DNA from: Paraspadella gotoi
Taxonomy: Eukaryota > Chaetognatha
DNA: 64,000 bases
Assembly: GCA_051294375.1 (NCBI GenBank)
Contig: JBJCIZ010000282.1
Coordinates: 178,161-242,160 of the forward strand
Reading direction: 5' to 3'
Shown here: piece after piece, positions 20,276-31,605 of the stretch
How positions within the stretch are numbered: position 1 is the stretch's first letter
Layout: each line of letters starts with the position of its first letter
Notes under the pieces: model-generated
Told to the model about the DNA's origin: nothing
The model's database searches: none
Seen by the model: only the letters and a program-made list of their open reading frames with translations
Made by a program: the position numbers and the translations under genes

Positions 20276-20816
20276 GTTGGTGGATTTTAGTCCACCATAG
20301 TTTCTTGGGAAGGACATGAATGGGGAGCGCGAGCTTAATTTCAACATTTTCATGTATTAAAATGCATTTGAAATAGATTGGCATTTGGTCTCCTCCAAGC
20401 ACCTGACTAAAAAAATGAAAAAAAATTCCAAGCTTGATTGCTTGTTTAGGTAATCAAATAAACAACTTTTTAACCATTAATTCCAACCTCAAGTCATCAA
20501 ACAATGCCTATTTTGAATACACCGGAAGAGAGCCCAGGGATCGATTTTCTAAACGTTAAAATAAATCCGAAGAAAACAAAGGTCTCTTGTTTCGTTTTAC
20601 ATTTTATATTGGACCCAAACTTGCATAATTTACTATACCACGAATCCAAATCCAAAAGCCATGGCCATGCGATGAGCAACCGCGGTTTGCGAAGAGGATT
20701 TTTGTGGCTCGTTTATTATGCAACATCTTTCCCGCTGAAATTTTTTAAATGGACTTTTTAAAATTATATCTTATATATATATATCTTATATATATCTTAT
20801 ATATATATATGTATAT
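20276..20816. other. No recognised gene; ends in (TA)n
   Basis: An 85-codon open frame at 20504-20761 (+) has no recognisable motif. A TATATC-type simple repeat is at 20761-20812. Confidence 0.4.
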
Positions 20817-21136
20817 TGTGAAATAACTTATTTCATGCTCGCGATATCTAGCGTTCCAGGCGTTGTCCGTCCCTTGCAAGTTTAACGTAGGCTTTTATGA
20901 ATCTTGCTGAATCTTAAGGAAATTCAATGAATGTAAAGTGGCAATGAAGGTTTAGAAACTTTATTTGTATTAATGTCCAAACTTTAGTTGAGGACGGGCA
21001 ATGCTACTTAGAGAATGTCAAAAAAACGAACTAAATAATATCTTAAGTCTCGCCAAATTACGACATAGAGAACGACAAAAGATCAACAAAATAACCAGAA
21101 AAGGTATTGGCCGAACGCGTTTATGTAGGTCAAAAA
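20817..21136 (+). repeat. Dispersed repeat W, inverted partner at 27103-27466
   Basis: Starts GTGAAATAACTTATTTC and contains CTCGCGAT, GTTGTCCGTCC, ATGAAGGTTTAGAAACTT, GACGGGCAATGCTAC and GGCCGAACGCGT, ending near GTAGGTCAAAA. Homologous block by block to the reverse complement of 27103-27466. LTR or MITE nature not settled. Confidence 0.62.
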
Positions 21137-22032
21137 TATAAGTTCAGCTGAGTGAAAAAAAGACAATGGCGAGGCATAATATTTTACATATATATTATAA
21201 ATTATATAGTCTTTGTTACGAGCGTTCTGGTCGCGAGCCATGGCTTTTGAGTATGTTTGTTTGTTGTCAAAGCAACAAAGGACTAAAGACAGCGACTTTT
21301 AACGGACCAATGGCGCATTTAAAAACGACATGGCTAATTCATCATTGAATCACGACTGGTATAATTTATTTTTTTATTTTTTAAGTATTTTGAGAGAACT
21401 AATCGCGATTTTACCATTGTTCAACTTTTAAAAAAACTTAATTTCATTGCTTTTGTAAAAAATGACAATGTTTGTGACCCGTGTTATTGTAAAATCCAGA
21501 CGACTATCAATAACTCGGTTGCTCCTTTTTCTACCATTCAAGGAAGATCGTGACTTTCGTCTCATCGTCTCTCTATCGCGATCATTTAGAATTCGGCGTT
21601 TGAACAAAACTCTTTATACGTCTCCGTCATCTCCCGTATTTTTCTAGTATTTCTTCAGTATTTATTAAGTATTTATTCGTGATTAATTTTAACTGTTCAT
21701 GTTTCATAGTGATTATTACTTTTATTTATTAGTAGTAGTATTTATTAAATATTAAACGGGACATCACATGGTTTCAAGTTACAAGAACTATTAACAGAGG
21801 TGGGGGCACTTTTTTTCAAAGAAGCCCCCTTGCTGCGGCTCCTGAAGCAGCGGACTCAAACACGCGCACAATAATCGTATCTTTTGCTGATTCCATCGTT
21901 GTTTTATGCGTCACTTTTTTGTCGTCGCTCTCGCCGTCGCAACTGCTTCCTCCATCGTTCAAATTATCGTCTTCGTTTCTGTCAATCCCGATCCTGACGG
22001 AGTTAATTCTTTCTCTCACTGAGTCACCCCAC
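21137..22032. other. No recognised gene
   Basis: A GC-richer patch at 21795-22030 carries short open frames on both strands without motifs. It ends exactly at the start of repeat X. Confidence 0.4.
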
Positions 22033-22650
22033 GGTAGGTCAGAGAGGATGTGAAAAACAAAAAAAAGTGCCATCTCTGAACTTTAAAATCTTAAAGTATA
22101 CCCATGAGACACTTAATGTGGTAGGTCAGTAAAGTTTGATAAAGGCAGGTTTTTATTAAATGCTAATTAAAGTTTTTGAAAATTTTTACAACAATTTTTA
22201 AGTAGTTAAGTGAATATGCTTACAATTTTAATGTCTATACATATATCATTATCTACAGAGCATAAGCTTTAATTTGAGACCTTTCCCAATTTCTATTACT
22301 TTTCGTTTATTGAATTATAAGAAATAAAAAAAATTTCAAAATTATTAATCCATCAGTTCTTTCAAACAGATTATTTTTAAAAAATAAATAGAAATATATT
22401 CTTAAAATGCAGTTCTACTCTATAAGGCCTTAAAACAAATTTCTAAAAAATGGATAATTAAAATTATTATAAAAAATAAACAATACAGATAATTAATTTT
22501 ATTTTTTTTAAAAATATGTAATATTTATTTAAAACTTAATCTCAAATAAAATAACAGATAAATATTAGCTGAGCACTTTAATTCAAAATCAATATCCAGC
22601 TTTTAAAAGTAATTATATATTTTATTACATTTAAAAAAAAAATTAATTAA
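22033..22650 (+). repeat. Repeat family X, + strand copy
   Basis: Starts GGTAGGTCAGAGAGG and follows the same order as 10545-11171 in reverse. It ends next to a minisatellite. No open frame. Confidence 0.65.
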
Positions 22651-22651
22651 G

Positions 22652-22842
22652 GTAACCAATATTTGATGCGATGATAACCAAATATTGATGCGATGATAAC
22701 CAAATATTGACGCGATGATAACAAAATGACTGATGTGATGATAATCAAATGATTGATGCGATGATAGTCATTCATTGATATGATAATAATCATTCATTGA
22801 TACGATGCTAGTCATTCATTGACGTGATGAATCATTCATCGT
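22652..22842. repeat. Minisatellite, ~24-bp unit (GATGCGATGATAACCAAATATT)
   Basis: About eight units alternating GATGCGATGATAACC with AAATATT or ATTCATT. The same family occurs at 46892-47083. Both arrays are followed by a (GA)n tract. Units abut, with no constant repeat plus unique spacer. Confidence 0.85.
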
Positions 22843-22888
22843 AATAAAACAAATGCGTGTATGAGTGAGAGAGAGAGAGGCTGGACAG

Positions 22889-23499
22889 TAGGGTGAAGTG
22901 AAAGTTTAGAATTAAAATTTAGCAATTATATCTTGAAAACTATCATATTAGTGAATACTAATCTGTAGTTATTTTTTCTTTTTTTACAAATATAGTAGCC
23001 CAGTCAGCTTATTTTGTATATAGTACTACCCTTATATAATGTCAAAATTCAAAATGTTTTTTTTTAATTCTGAGGACAGATTCAGATTCCTCGTTAAAAG
23101 TTGACAAAAGAAAATATAAATATTTTTCAAAAATTATGTCATTAAGTAGGTTAAAATTACAAAAAACTATATTTTTAAGCTGGAAATTAAAAATCGGTAT
23201 CTTAAATATAGTTTTTTTATATTTTGATTAACTTAATGAAAAGTTTTTTAAAAAAGAATTATACTTTCTTGTATTAACTTTTTGCAAAGAATCCAAATCC
23301 GATCTAAAAATTAGAAATTTGTATTTTAAAATTTTAGCTTATTATTACTTATTACTATATATAAATATAGCTCACTGGTGCCCACTAATGTATAAAATTA
23401 AAAAAATAAATTTACCAAACATTTTTAATGGTTTTTATGTTAATGTTCTATATGCTAAATTTTAATTTTCTAAAATTTTATCATTTTCACATCACTCTA
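22889..23499. mobile_element. hAT-like foldback MITE (copy M2), 8-bp TSD CTGGACAG
   Basis: CTGGACAG at 22881-22888 and 23500-23507. Ends read TAGGGTGAAGTGAAA (left) and, as reverse complement, TAGAGTGATGTGAAA (right). 611 bp, AT-rich, with long internal self-complementarity around the ATTAAGTAGG / GATTAACTTAAT segments. Same family as M1 and M3. No coding capacity. Confidence 0.85.
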
Positions 23500-24539
23500 C
23501 TGGACAGTTTTTCTTGCCAACGAAACGCATTATTAGGTCTCTCGTTTATATAAAGAATAATCATAATTTTTTGGAAAAAAATCCACGAAAATCTCGGATG
23601 TAAATTTGGGATTTTGTATTGAAAAAAACCGCGGAATAAATAGCGATAATAAAAGTTTTTAGAAGGAAAAAAAAGAGAAGAGAGAGAAAGAGAGAAGAGA
23701 GAGAAAAGATAGAGAGAAGCTGGACAGCCGCTGGACCGCCGCTGGACCGCTGCTGCAAGCTGAACTCATTTTTCGATGAATATGAGTAGGGACAAACTCT
23801 TTTCCTTTCTTTAAAAAAATATTACAAAATAAATATTTGGGTATAGAGCCATGTAAGAAATTTTTTGTACATTGAAAGTAAACTTAAAAATGCATAAATT
23901 TTCGTTTGAGCATGTTCCCATACTAAATTTTTTATTCACCCCATTGAGAGGGGCTACCCCTATTCAGAAGAAAAAAAACTTGTCGCGATAAAGCTAAACT
24001 CTTTTCAATAATAACGATCCAAAAATAATAATCCTTATTAACAAAATATGTAGTTGAAAATACTCAGTTAACGACTATGATGTTTTTGACTTCCAAATAT
24101 TTTTTTTACTTATCAAAAAAAAATTATTTCCTCATTTTAAAAAAATTTAATCTTGAATGAAATTTTTGATTGTTCTTTTTTTAGGAAGAAACCAAGACCG
24201 AGGTCAAATTTTATATTTGCTATTAATTAATATTATAAATAGTTATCACAACTCAATAAATTATTATTTAAAAAAAAGGAAAAAATTGATTTAAATATAT
24301 ACACTAAAAATATTTATAATTTAATAATAGTACAAATTATCAGAATAAACAAAAAAAGTAATGTTTAATTTGACTATATCTCTCTTATCAACTCCTATTT
24401 TAGATATAATTTGCCATTTTTTTTCAAAAATGTGATGCATCAATTATATTATTCGGCGAAAGTGCTGCTATATATAATAGGTCACACAAGTTGATGTACA
24501 TGTGACATTGCCTGCATTATAAGTTATTCTTCCCTTTTC
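23500..24539. other. AT-rich flank with repeat pieces
   Basis: 23560-23660 is the start of repeat R (AAATCTCGGATGTAAATTT). 23838-23955 (GGGTATAGAGCCAT ... CACCCCATTGAG) recurs at 28482-28605. A CGCTGGAC-type short repeat is at 23724-23752. No gene seen. Confidence 0.5.
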
Positions 24540-25200
24540 TAAAATGAATTCACGAAAATCTCGGATGTAAATTTTGGATTTTGTATTGAAAAAAAAAATA
24601 AATGGCGATATTAAAAGTTTTTAGAAGGAAAGAAATAAAAGAATTATTCAAAAAACGAACGATAACGCAAGAGATCGTACAGAGAGAAGACAGACGCACA
24701 CAGAGAGAGAGAAGAGCAGAAGAGACTGAGAGAGACTGAAAAAGACGGAGAGAGAGCCTGAACTCGTTTTTAAACAATTCAAAAAGGCAGCGCCTGAAAA
24801 AAAAAATATATAAATAAAAAATAAATAAAAGAAGGCAAAAAGTTACAATGGTTTACAATTGGAAATTTTTCCAATTTTTTCCAATCATAGGTTGTTAATG
24901 TTTTTTTTATTTGTATTAAAATTAAGTTATAGCTTCTCATTAAAAATATTCTATGTTCCATTTTTATTATAGATTTGATTTCATCTTCAATATATATATA
25001 TACATGATATGTAAATTAGATTAAAGCATTTCTATATACTAATTTGGATATTATAATGAGTACTATAATCTCATTGCATATTGCAGTAAATCATAATGAA
25101 GTGGAAATTCATTAGATAAAAATACTTAAATCCAAAGTAATAAGAAAATATCAAAGCTATTTCAAGATGAAAAGCTATATCTAAATTTTTAACTTACTAT
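24540..25200. repeat. Repeat family R, interrupted at its end by an LTR element
   Basis: Aligns with 47150-48056: AAATCTCGGATGTAAATTT, a GA tract, GCCTGAACTCGTTTTTAAA, the CCAATCATAGGTTGTTAA segment and AACTTACTAT. The LTR element begins immediately after this last motif. The 47-48 kb copy carries AACTTACTATGATCAC with no insertion and so serves as an empty site on the left side. Confidence 0.7.
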
Positions 25201-25445
25201 TGTAGAGGCACATAATATAGGTTTTATTGGCAGGTTAAAATAACAGGAACAGAGAGACGTACAATTTACATGATATTGAGATGAGACTGACAAAGAGAGC
25301 GCGGCCCTGGTTAAGGAAGAGAGAAAGAGAGAGGAGAAGAGAGAGAGAAAGAGAGAGAGTTAGTAACCGGGTTCTCTTCGCGACCACACGACAGATGTGA
25401 CCAGCTGGGGGTCAACCCCGTGGCGACGAAACCTTCGTCGCCACA
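25201..25445 (-). repeat. 3' LTR of the non-autonomous element
   Basis: 245 bp, GA-rich on + at 25316-25360. A GTGGCGACGAAGG/CCTTCGTCGCCAC inverted repeat lies at the outer end. Differs from the partner LTR mostly by single-base indels and GA-run length. Confidence 0.85.
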
Positions 25446-26566
25446 TCCCCGCCCCCCGCGAAAAGTCCAAAGGCTTTCTTCTTGGCACTGAAGTTTCCGC
25501 GAACGTGGCGCTGAGGGACAGTGGCACCTCGTCACTGGCGGCGGTAGTTGTCTCTGAATGCGAGGGGCTGTACAAACAGCGGCAAAATGTGCGTGTTGAG
25601 TTTGAGCCTGCCGCGGGTGCAGAAATTTCGGCGGCGCATGTGTGGAAAGGGGTTTGCTTTGAATGGCGCACAGGAGCCAGTTGAGAAAAGCGTGCCGACT
25701 CAGGAAAGGTCGTCCAATAGGGCAGAGCCGGTCTAGAAGGCGGTTTTTGCCGGGCAGGTGTAGCCGGCCGAGAAGGAGCCGGGCAAGAAAGTGGAACCGG
25801 CCGGGATACTGGAGCTGGCCGAGAAGTTGGTACCAGTTGTGAAGATGGGCCGGCCAAGCAACGGTTCTGGCCTGAGAGTTTGTCTAGGAGGCTGGGTCAT
25901 TGGCGACGTTGTCGGAATTTTGAGGTCACGTCTAACGGCGCGGATGGCCGCAATCGCAACCCCGATTAGATGGTGGGCATCACGTGGCAATTGATGGCGC
26001 TGACAGTCTTGCCGCGTTGAGGACTTCAATCGCGGCACTCATCGCATCCGCGATGTTCACTTTGTTTTTAACACAAGTTTGGGTGGAGGTGCTGACCGTT
26101 TTTGTCTCAGACGTTTCCACAGAGTCGTCGGCCGTTGCAACTGCCTCAGTCATGGAAGTGTGGCGTCGATGAGGTTTGTTGTTGTTTGTGACGGTGCAGG
26201 CGTCGATGGAACAAACCTCTGTGGCAGTTGAAACATTGGCAGTACTGTAAATAGTTGTCAAAGTATAAGCGTCTTTTGTCTCTTTTGTTTTCCAACCCGG
26301 AGGCGGCACTGAAACAAGATTTGCCAGAGCCGTTTTAGTGGGAGGCGCTAAAAACGGCGCGGTTTTGGATATCGCTTGGAAATGGGCATCTTCTTTGTTG
26401 CTGCCAAAGTTTCAGCATTCTTCTGAAGACGTTTTTGATATTGGTGACGTCGACTCGGTGCCTGAAGTAAGAACGTCCAGAGTTTTTTAACTTCATTTTC
26501 TGAACTGAATTTGATTAAATTGTCCATCCATTCATCGTCGTCGTCCTTCAATCGAATTTCGCGCAT
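25446..26566 (-). pseudogene. Gag-like internal frame of the non-autonomous LTR element
   Basis: Starts at ATG 26566 (MREIRLKDDDDEWMDNLIKF) and continues in another frame after ~26400 (LVSVPPPGWKTKETKDAYTL ... VNIADAMSAAIEVLNAARLS). A third frame from ~26030 has HHLIGVAIAAIRAVRRDLKI and a long Pro/Arg/Ser-rich tail. Each frame is open for 70-165 codons, and the frame changes are single indels. An acidic helical start, Thr-rich middle and basic Pro-rich end would suit a Gag that packages RNA, but I recognise no capsid or zinc motif. That it is the element's gag rests on position between PBS and PPT. Confidence 0.5.
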
Positions 26567-26826
26567 GTTTTGTTGTCGATGGTTATCCGTATTTTGCCCG
26601 AAATTTGTCGTATGAACGCATATTTATTTCCAAATTCTCAGCGCAATGAAATGTATCTCGGTCCATCAGAATCTTTAATGATTTGAAGCGGCCAAGGTGA
26701 AAAGTTTTTTCCTTAGTAAAGACGGAGACAGAAGCTTTAAAGAGTTCCATTTTAAACAAAAAACTTATTCAGTGTTGTTGTGTTTTATTCAGAAGGATGG
26801 CGGTGTTCTCGTCGGCTCACCAGTTA

Positions 26827-27067
26827 TGTAGAGGCACATAATATAGGTTTATGGCAGGTTAAAATAACAGGAACAGAGAGACGTACAATTTACATGATAT
26901 TGAGATGAGACTGACAAAGAGAGCGCGGCCCTGGTTAAGGAAGAGAGAAAGAAGAGAGGGAAAGAGAGAGAGGAAAGAGAGAGAGTTAGTAACCGGCTTC
27001 TCTCGCGACCACACGACAGAGTGACCAGCTGGGGTCAACCCGTGGCGACGAAACCTTCGTCGCCACA
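26827..27067 (-). repeat. 5' LTR of the non-autonomous element
   Basis: 241 bp, near-identical to 25201-25445 (CACATAATATAGG, GAGACGTACAATTTACATG, GCGCGGCCCTGGTTAAGG). High LTR identity implies a fairly recent insertion. Confidence 0.85.
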
Positions 27068-27102
27068 CTATGCCTCGCCTCAGTAATTTCTCTCTCGGCC
27101 GA

Positions 27103-27466
27103 AGTCTTATTTTGACCTACCTTAGTTGTCCTTACGCGTTCGGCCAAATGATTTACTGGTTAGTATTTCGTCGGTATTTGTCATTCTTTGTCTTAATTTG
27201 AAGAGACTCTATAGAAATATTTAGTTCCATTTTTTGCCTTACTAAAAGTAGCATCGCCCGTCTGAACTTGAGTTTACAGGATTTTTTGTGGACATTTTAA
27301 AGTAAAATACAAGTTTCTAAACCTTCATCTCTAATTTTCATTCATCATTTACTAAACATTCAGTCAAAAAGATTCATGAAACCTACCACAGACTAACAAG
27401 GACGGACGACGCCGGAACGGTAGTAATCGCGAGCGTGAAATACTAAGTCATTTCACAAACATAATG
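27103..27466 (-). repeat. Dispersed repeat W, - strand copy
   Basis: Reverse complement of the 20817-21136 repeat, sharing CTCGCGATTACTACCGTTCC, GATGAAGGTTTAGAAACTT and GGCCGAACGCGT. Begins ~35 bp beyond the LTR element. Confidence 0.62.
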
Positions 27467-27479
27467 CTTTAACTTTTAA

Positions 27480-27615
27480 TACTTTATATTTTAATATTTT
27501 TTTAAATTTTTTTTATTTTAAACATGTTTATATTAAAATTATTATTAATTAAAAAAAACTTATTTTGAAGCCTAATAAGTAGAACTGCATTTTGAGAACA
27601 TATTTGTATCTGTTA
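27480..27615 (-). repeat. Repeat family X, partial copy
   Basis: Contains CCTAATAAGTAGAACTGCAT and TTTGAGAACATATTTGTA, as at ~10760-10800. Truncated on both sides. Confidence 0.5.
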
Positions 27616-27616
27616 A

Positions 27617-27785
27617 TTTGGTCCGGGCGCTGAGCCTCGCGTTCTTTGCTATGATTAATACACACCATTAATACAAACCATTTATTGAGGAACCATGTCG
27701 TAACAATGTTATACCGTACATCTTTCGGTTCCCGGCTTCGACCAAATATCGATCTCGAAAAATACTATTATTTAAAGAAAGTCAA
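27617..27785 (-). repeat. Direct repeat, possible 3' LTR fragment
   Basis: ~170 bp matching 31017-31185: GGTCCGGGCGCTGAGCCTCG, CCATTTATTGA and ACATCTTTCGGTTCCCGGCT. On the - strand it contains TCAATAAATGG, a polyadenylation-signal type hexamer, and ends ...ACCAAATTAACA. With its partner it brackets a gag-like frame, but full LTR ends and a TSD were not found. Confidence 0.45.
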
Positions 27786-28356
27786 AAAATCATTTCTCCC
27801 ACAAAAATTTGATGCCGTCTTTTCGTCTCCCAAACTCGGTATGCGCTGTTTCTTCGATTCGCGGCGCTGCTTAGAATTGTGACGTAATGAGTTTGCCGCG
27901 CCCGGCGCCGCGTCAGTGCCGCTGCGTTTGCCGTCTATCTTTACACTCCCCAAAATTTTCCAGAAATTTTCTCCGTCGGGCAATCCTGGGTGACACTTAC
28001 CGGCGCCCCCTCCCCGTAATGCTAGCCATAGCCAATGAAATTTAAATGCTAATGTATACAGCGTTAAAATAATCTATCATGACCATAGATTATGGTATTA
28101 AAATATTTTTTGTCAAAAATGCTTTCTTCTGAGGGTACTAGCCTAATTAAAAATATTATATTACTATATAGAGCAAAAATATTTTTTTAAATCTTAAATT
28201 TTTTATGGATTTTGATAGAGCATAAAAGTCAAACAAGAAATATAATTACAGCTTTTAAAAATTCTTACGTTTTCTAAGTGAAAATATAAAAAGATATGAT
28301 GATGATGATTTTTTACGGTTTTCTTATTTTTGACACACTTATCGTAAAAATATTTA
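27786..28356. other. GC-rich patch then AT-rich repeat remnants
   Basis: 27870-28010 is GC-rich (CGCGCCCGGCGCCGCG) and without a coding frame I trust; it could be the U3 of the possible LTR. 28080-28356 is AT-rich with no gene. Confidence 0.35.
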
Positions 28357-28605
28357 AAAAAGAATTATACTTTGTGTAGACAACTTTTTATGAGGTATCT
28401 GAATCTGTCTTAAAATTAAAAAATTCTAAAAAAATTTTTGGCCTTTCCTATCTATAAATAAATATTAAAAAATTAATTACTAGGGTATAGAGCCATATTA
28501 GAAATTTTTTGTCCATTGGAAGTAATTCTAAATGTCTAAATATTCGTTTGAGCATGTACTCACTCTAAATTTTTGACTCACCCCATTGAGTGCGTGCTAA
28601 CCCAC
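28357..28605. repeat. MITE-related remnant and second dispersed repeat
   Basis: 28357-28410 matches the interior of the M1-M3 MITEs (AAAAAAGAATTATACTTT, ATCTGAATCTGTCTT). 28482-28605 matches 23838-23955. Confidence 0.5.
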
Positions 28606-29364
28606 TAGTATAGCTTGCGCTCTCTTTGACATCCTGACAATTGCTGCGCCTTCTGCGTCCGGGTCTGCCGCGCTGCTCTGCTTAGTTCCATTCCGCTGCT
28701 GCTGCTGCTGCTTGACTCCGCTTTGCTGCTATTGACTGCTACGACTGCAGTTTCAATGATTTTCAATGACAAATATTTTAATGCGTTACCTCTAACTCTC
28801 CTTCGTGAAGGTATAAAAAAAAACATGGCGCTACCACTGGTCATGACGACTTGTAAACATATTAATTTTTTATAACGATCATAAAGAGCAACCACTCATC
28901 ACTTTAATTTTTTCTAAAGTGTGACAAAGTTTTTATTTTTCAAATCAGCGGTGAAACGTCTCAATCCAAGCAAACGTCATATTTTGTTCTTGTGTCAGAG
29001 GGTTTTTAATTTCATTCGTCACATGACAAACTCATATTGTATTGAGAGTCACGACATAAAAAATTCAGTCTCCAGGCAATAATTTGAACCATTAATAATA
29101 ATAATTTCCATTGGGCAATGGCTGTACCTGTTTCCAATTTTCCTTCTTAGAGTTGAGGTGAAACTTTAAATTGACGGCGGCGGCCATCCGGGCATGAGCC
29201 TCCGCAAATTGGAGTGAATTTCTCCTTTTTTAAATTTCCATGTTGAAAAAACCAGTAACACAGCAAATCTAAACTCGAATTTTCCCGACCTTTTCTTTTC
29301 CGTGGAAAGGCAGCAAATTTTCAAGTGCTTAAACTCGGCACTGATTAACGCACGACCGAAAAGG
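28606..29364. other. No recognised gene
   Basis: A GCT-type trinucleotide run (28693-28712) gives a poly-Ser frame on the - strand. A GGCGGCGGCCATCC patch is at 29177-29190. Neither supports a gene. Confidence 0.4.
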
Positions 29365-30344
29365 CTATTTTGACTTTGCCAAATTTCTAACCTGACTTCT
29401 CGGCACTATCGCCGGGTCGACCTGCTCCATGACTGGTCTAATCGGGGACAACTGCCTCACCTTTGGCGTGGATGGCTCAGCTGTGCGTGCCACTTCCGGT
29501 CTCGTTAAGTTCGGCGCCTCTTCTTCATTGTCAATTGGCACCTGGAAATCCATCAAATCTTCATCTGGGTTCATTATAGTTTCGATTCGGAACTTACAGC
29601 GCGGCGGCTGCTGCGGCGTCGGCACTCTCAGCAACTGGGCTCCATGCGGCGTCTCCACCACTGTCTCCAGTCCGTCAAAGTCATGCTTTCGGTCATCTTC
29701 CTCTGCATTTAGACGTCTCATCTCATTCTCTTTTTCCTTCCGTGCCAACTCCTTGGCTTCCATCTCCAGCCTCAGCTGTCTCTCTTTACTTTCCATTTCG
29801 AGCTGCATCTGTCTCTCTTTGCTCGCCCACTCTGCCTGAAATTTTTCTATCTCTAACCTGCGATTTTTGACGCCTCCATCGCGTGACGTTTCTGCGATGC
29901 GAGCGATCCGCGTGATGATGTAGAACCCACCTTTCTCGTGGGCAAAGTCGAGGGTCCTGACAATATTACCGTTCGACTTGATGTAGCGATGGGCACTCCT
30001 AGATCCGGCTCGGCGACCCAAGTTGAGCTGTGAGGCGACGGCCAATTCCCTCCAAATTCCTCACCTATTGGGCGGACATCTCGGGCTGAGAAGCATCTCT
30101 GCGACGCGAACGGCACTGGCGGAACGACGCCGCACGGAACCGAGATGGTTGACGGCGCTGCTCCTGGCGCAGGGAAGTCGCTGAGGGCACACTTCGCCCC
30201 GTCAAGGACCGTCCTTGCCTGGTCAGTCTCCAAAGCCAAGATTACGTTGATAACATCGTAGAGCTGCTGGGTCGTCTTCTTCAGAAGCTTTTTCTGATGC
30301 AAAGCCTCGGCGACCGTATCCAGCGTCGGATCATACTTAGCCAA
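29365..30344 (-). pseudogene. Retroelement Gag-like frames with coiled coil
   Basis: Two overlapping frames. 30344-29853 starts MAKYDPTLDTVAEALHQKKL and looks helical for ~55 residues. 30045-29365 contains a strong Lys/Glu coiled coil (WASKERQMQLEMESKERQLR) and then an acidic Pro-rich tail ending RSQVRNLAKSK. The frames join through one frameshift between ~30160 and 29900. Coiled-coil Gag leaders of this kind occur in several LTR element groups, and flanking direct repeats at 27617 and 31017 fit that view. No capsid, zinc or enzyme motif is visible, so a host gene cannot be excluded. Confidence 0.45.
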
Positions 30345-31016
30345 CCCGGCAAATTTTCGAAACTTTTGATACCATTCGCCAATTCCGTAACATAATGTCT
30401 GACCCCTCTCTGCGTTTGATTATCGCTTTAAGCAAAGTATCCTAGTAACAACATTTATTTTCAATTTTAATTTCGTTCGTTCAATTCGTTTCACTCTGTC
30501 TTTCTCTCTATCTCTATCAATCACAGTATAGTCAGTACCAAGTTAGGACACAAATAATAATTAATGCAGTATCATGTATCGACAAAGCAATAATGAAAAA
30601 AGTTTGCGCGGTTTGTTTTTTATTTCTATTTCACCTCCGTTCCGTTTTTTAGTTTATTTACTTCAATAAATAAATATTTTCAATAATTGCAATGATTATT
30701 GAGTGATTGATAAATACGTACCCGTCGAGCTCTTCCGCCCAATTTATTCAAGAGATAGGGCATGGCTTTGGGCGCCCTCTCTATGGAAGAGATGCCGCTT
30801 CTATGGGCAACCTCCCTTTCGTTCGACCCCGCTTCAGTGTCCCTTCGTTTTTTCTATTTTCGTTTTCGACACTCTCTTCATGGAGTGCCACCTTTATTTT
30901 TCGGCGCTCTTTTCATGGAGCCCAAATCTTTGTGCTGTAAAACGTCACTCACCTTTGAACTCGCCAAACTCGTCGTCCCCAAGAACGCCTCTTTCACCAG
31001 ATGTTTTTAATGTCAA
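30345..31016. other. Leader-like region between possible LTR and gag, no gene called
   Basis: A 118-codon + frame (30703-31059) has no motif and runs into the repeat at 31017. On the - strand TGGTGAAAGAGGCG (31002-30989) could be a primer-binding site close to the repeat end. Confidence 0.35.
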
Positions 31017-31185
31017 TTTGGTCCCGGGCGCTGAGCCTCGCGTTCTTGCTAACGATTAATACACCAATGTAACCAAACAAACCATTTATTGAAAAACCAT
31101 ATGTCGTAACAAAGTTAAAAACTGTACATCTTTCGGTTCCCGGCTTCGACCAAATATCGATCTTGAAAAGCACAGACTGAAAGAT
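31017..31185 (-). repeat. Direct repeat, possible 5' LTR fragment
   Basis: Partner of 27617-27785, in the same orientation and 3.4 kb apart. On the - strand it ends ...ACCAAATTGACA, a CA end that would suit an LTR. Confidence 0.45.
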
Positions 31186-31454
31186 TTCTTAACCTCTGAA
31201 AATTGAAACGTTTTTAATATTTACTTGTAAAGTATTCAATGTACAATTATGATCATTGTATTTTTGTAAACTACTCAATTGTACCATTCGTTTGATATGT
31301 ATTTTACTATTGTTTATTGCATTTAAACATTTGTAAACAGTATGTTTGCATTCATCAACAAACAACCGGATCAAGTGCTAGGGTAATATTTACAAGTGCT
31401 GTCGATCAGGTCCAATAGCGAAATATTTAAATGCTGTACTTTTTCTATTGTCGC

Positions 31455-31605
31455 TCGCAGGGATGTGGAGCCGGAGCTGTAGCCGCCGGAGCCGAGATTT
31501 TTTTGCCGGATCAGGAGCCAGAATTTTTATTTGGCCGGAGCTGAAGCCGAAAAAAATTTTTGACTGGAACCAGAGCTGGAGCCAGAGCCGAGATAAAAAA
31601 CGGTT
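31455..31605. repeat. GGAGCC-type minisatellite
   Basis: Degenerate repeats of GGAGCCGGAGC and GGAGCTGAAGCC with T/A insertions. Flanks have no gene; 31190-31450 and 31610-32090 hold nothing recognised. Confidence 0.7.

Larger units (their letters stand above)
25201..27067 (-). mobile_element. Complete non-autonomous LTR retrotransposon (no pol)
   Basis: LTRs at 26827-27067 (5' on the - strand) and 25201-25445 (3'), each starting TG and ending CA on the - strand. CTAT target duplications lie at 25197-25200 and 27068-27071. PBS-like TGGTGAGCCGACGAG (26822-26808) lies four bases inside the 5' LTR, and the purine tract CGGGGGGCGGGGA (25458-25446) directly precedes the 3' LTR. The 1,381-bp interior encodes only a gag-like frame, broken by frameshifts. 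No protease, RT or integrase motif is present. The 4-bp duplication and PBS style suggest a Ty3/gypsy-type partner. Confidence 0.85.

Noticed and set aside
21795-21871. Possible terminal exon of the Sox gene (acceptor TTAACAG, phase-compatible, stop after ~25 codons)
   Set aside because: Poor polypyrimidine tract and no similarity to Sox C-termini. A short phase-compatible stretch is expected by chance.
28605-28895. Poly-Ser frame on the - strand
   Set aside because: Produced by a GCT trinucleotide run; no other protein-like feature.
30703-31059. 118-codon + strand frame
   Set aside because: No motif, and it ends inside a repeat that is probably an LTR fragment of a - strand element.
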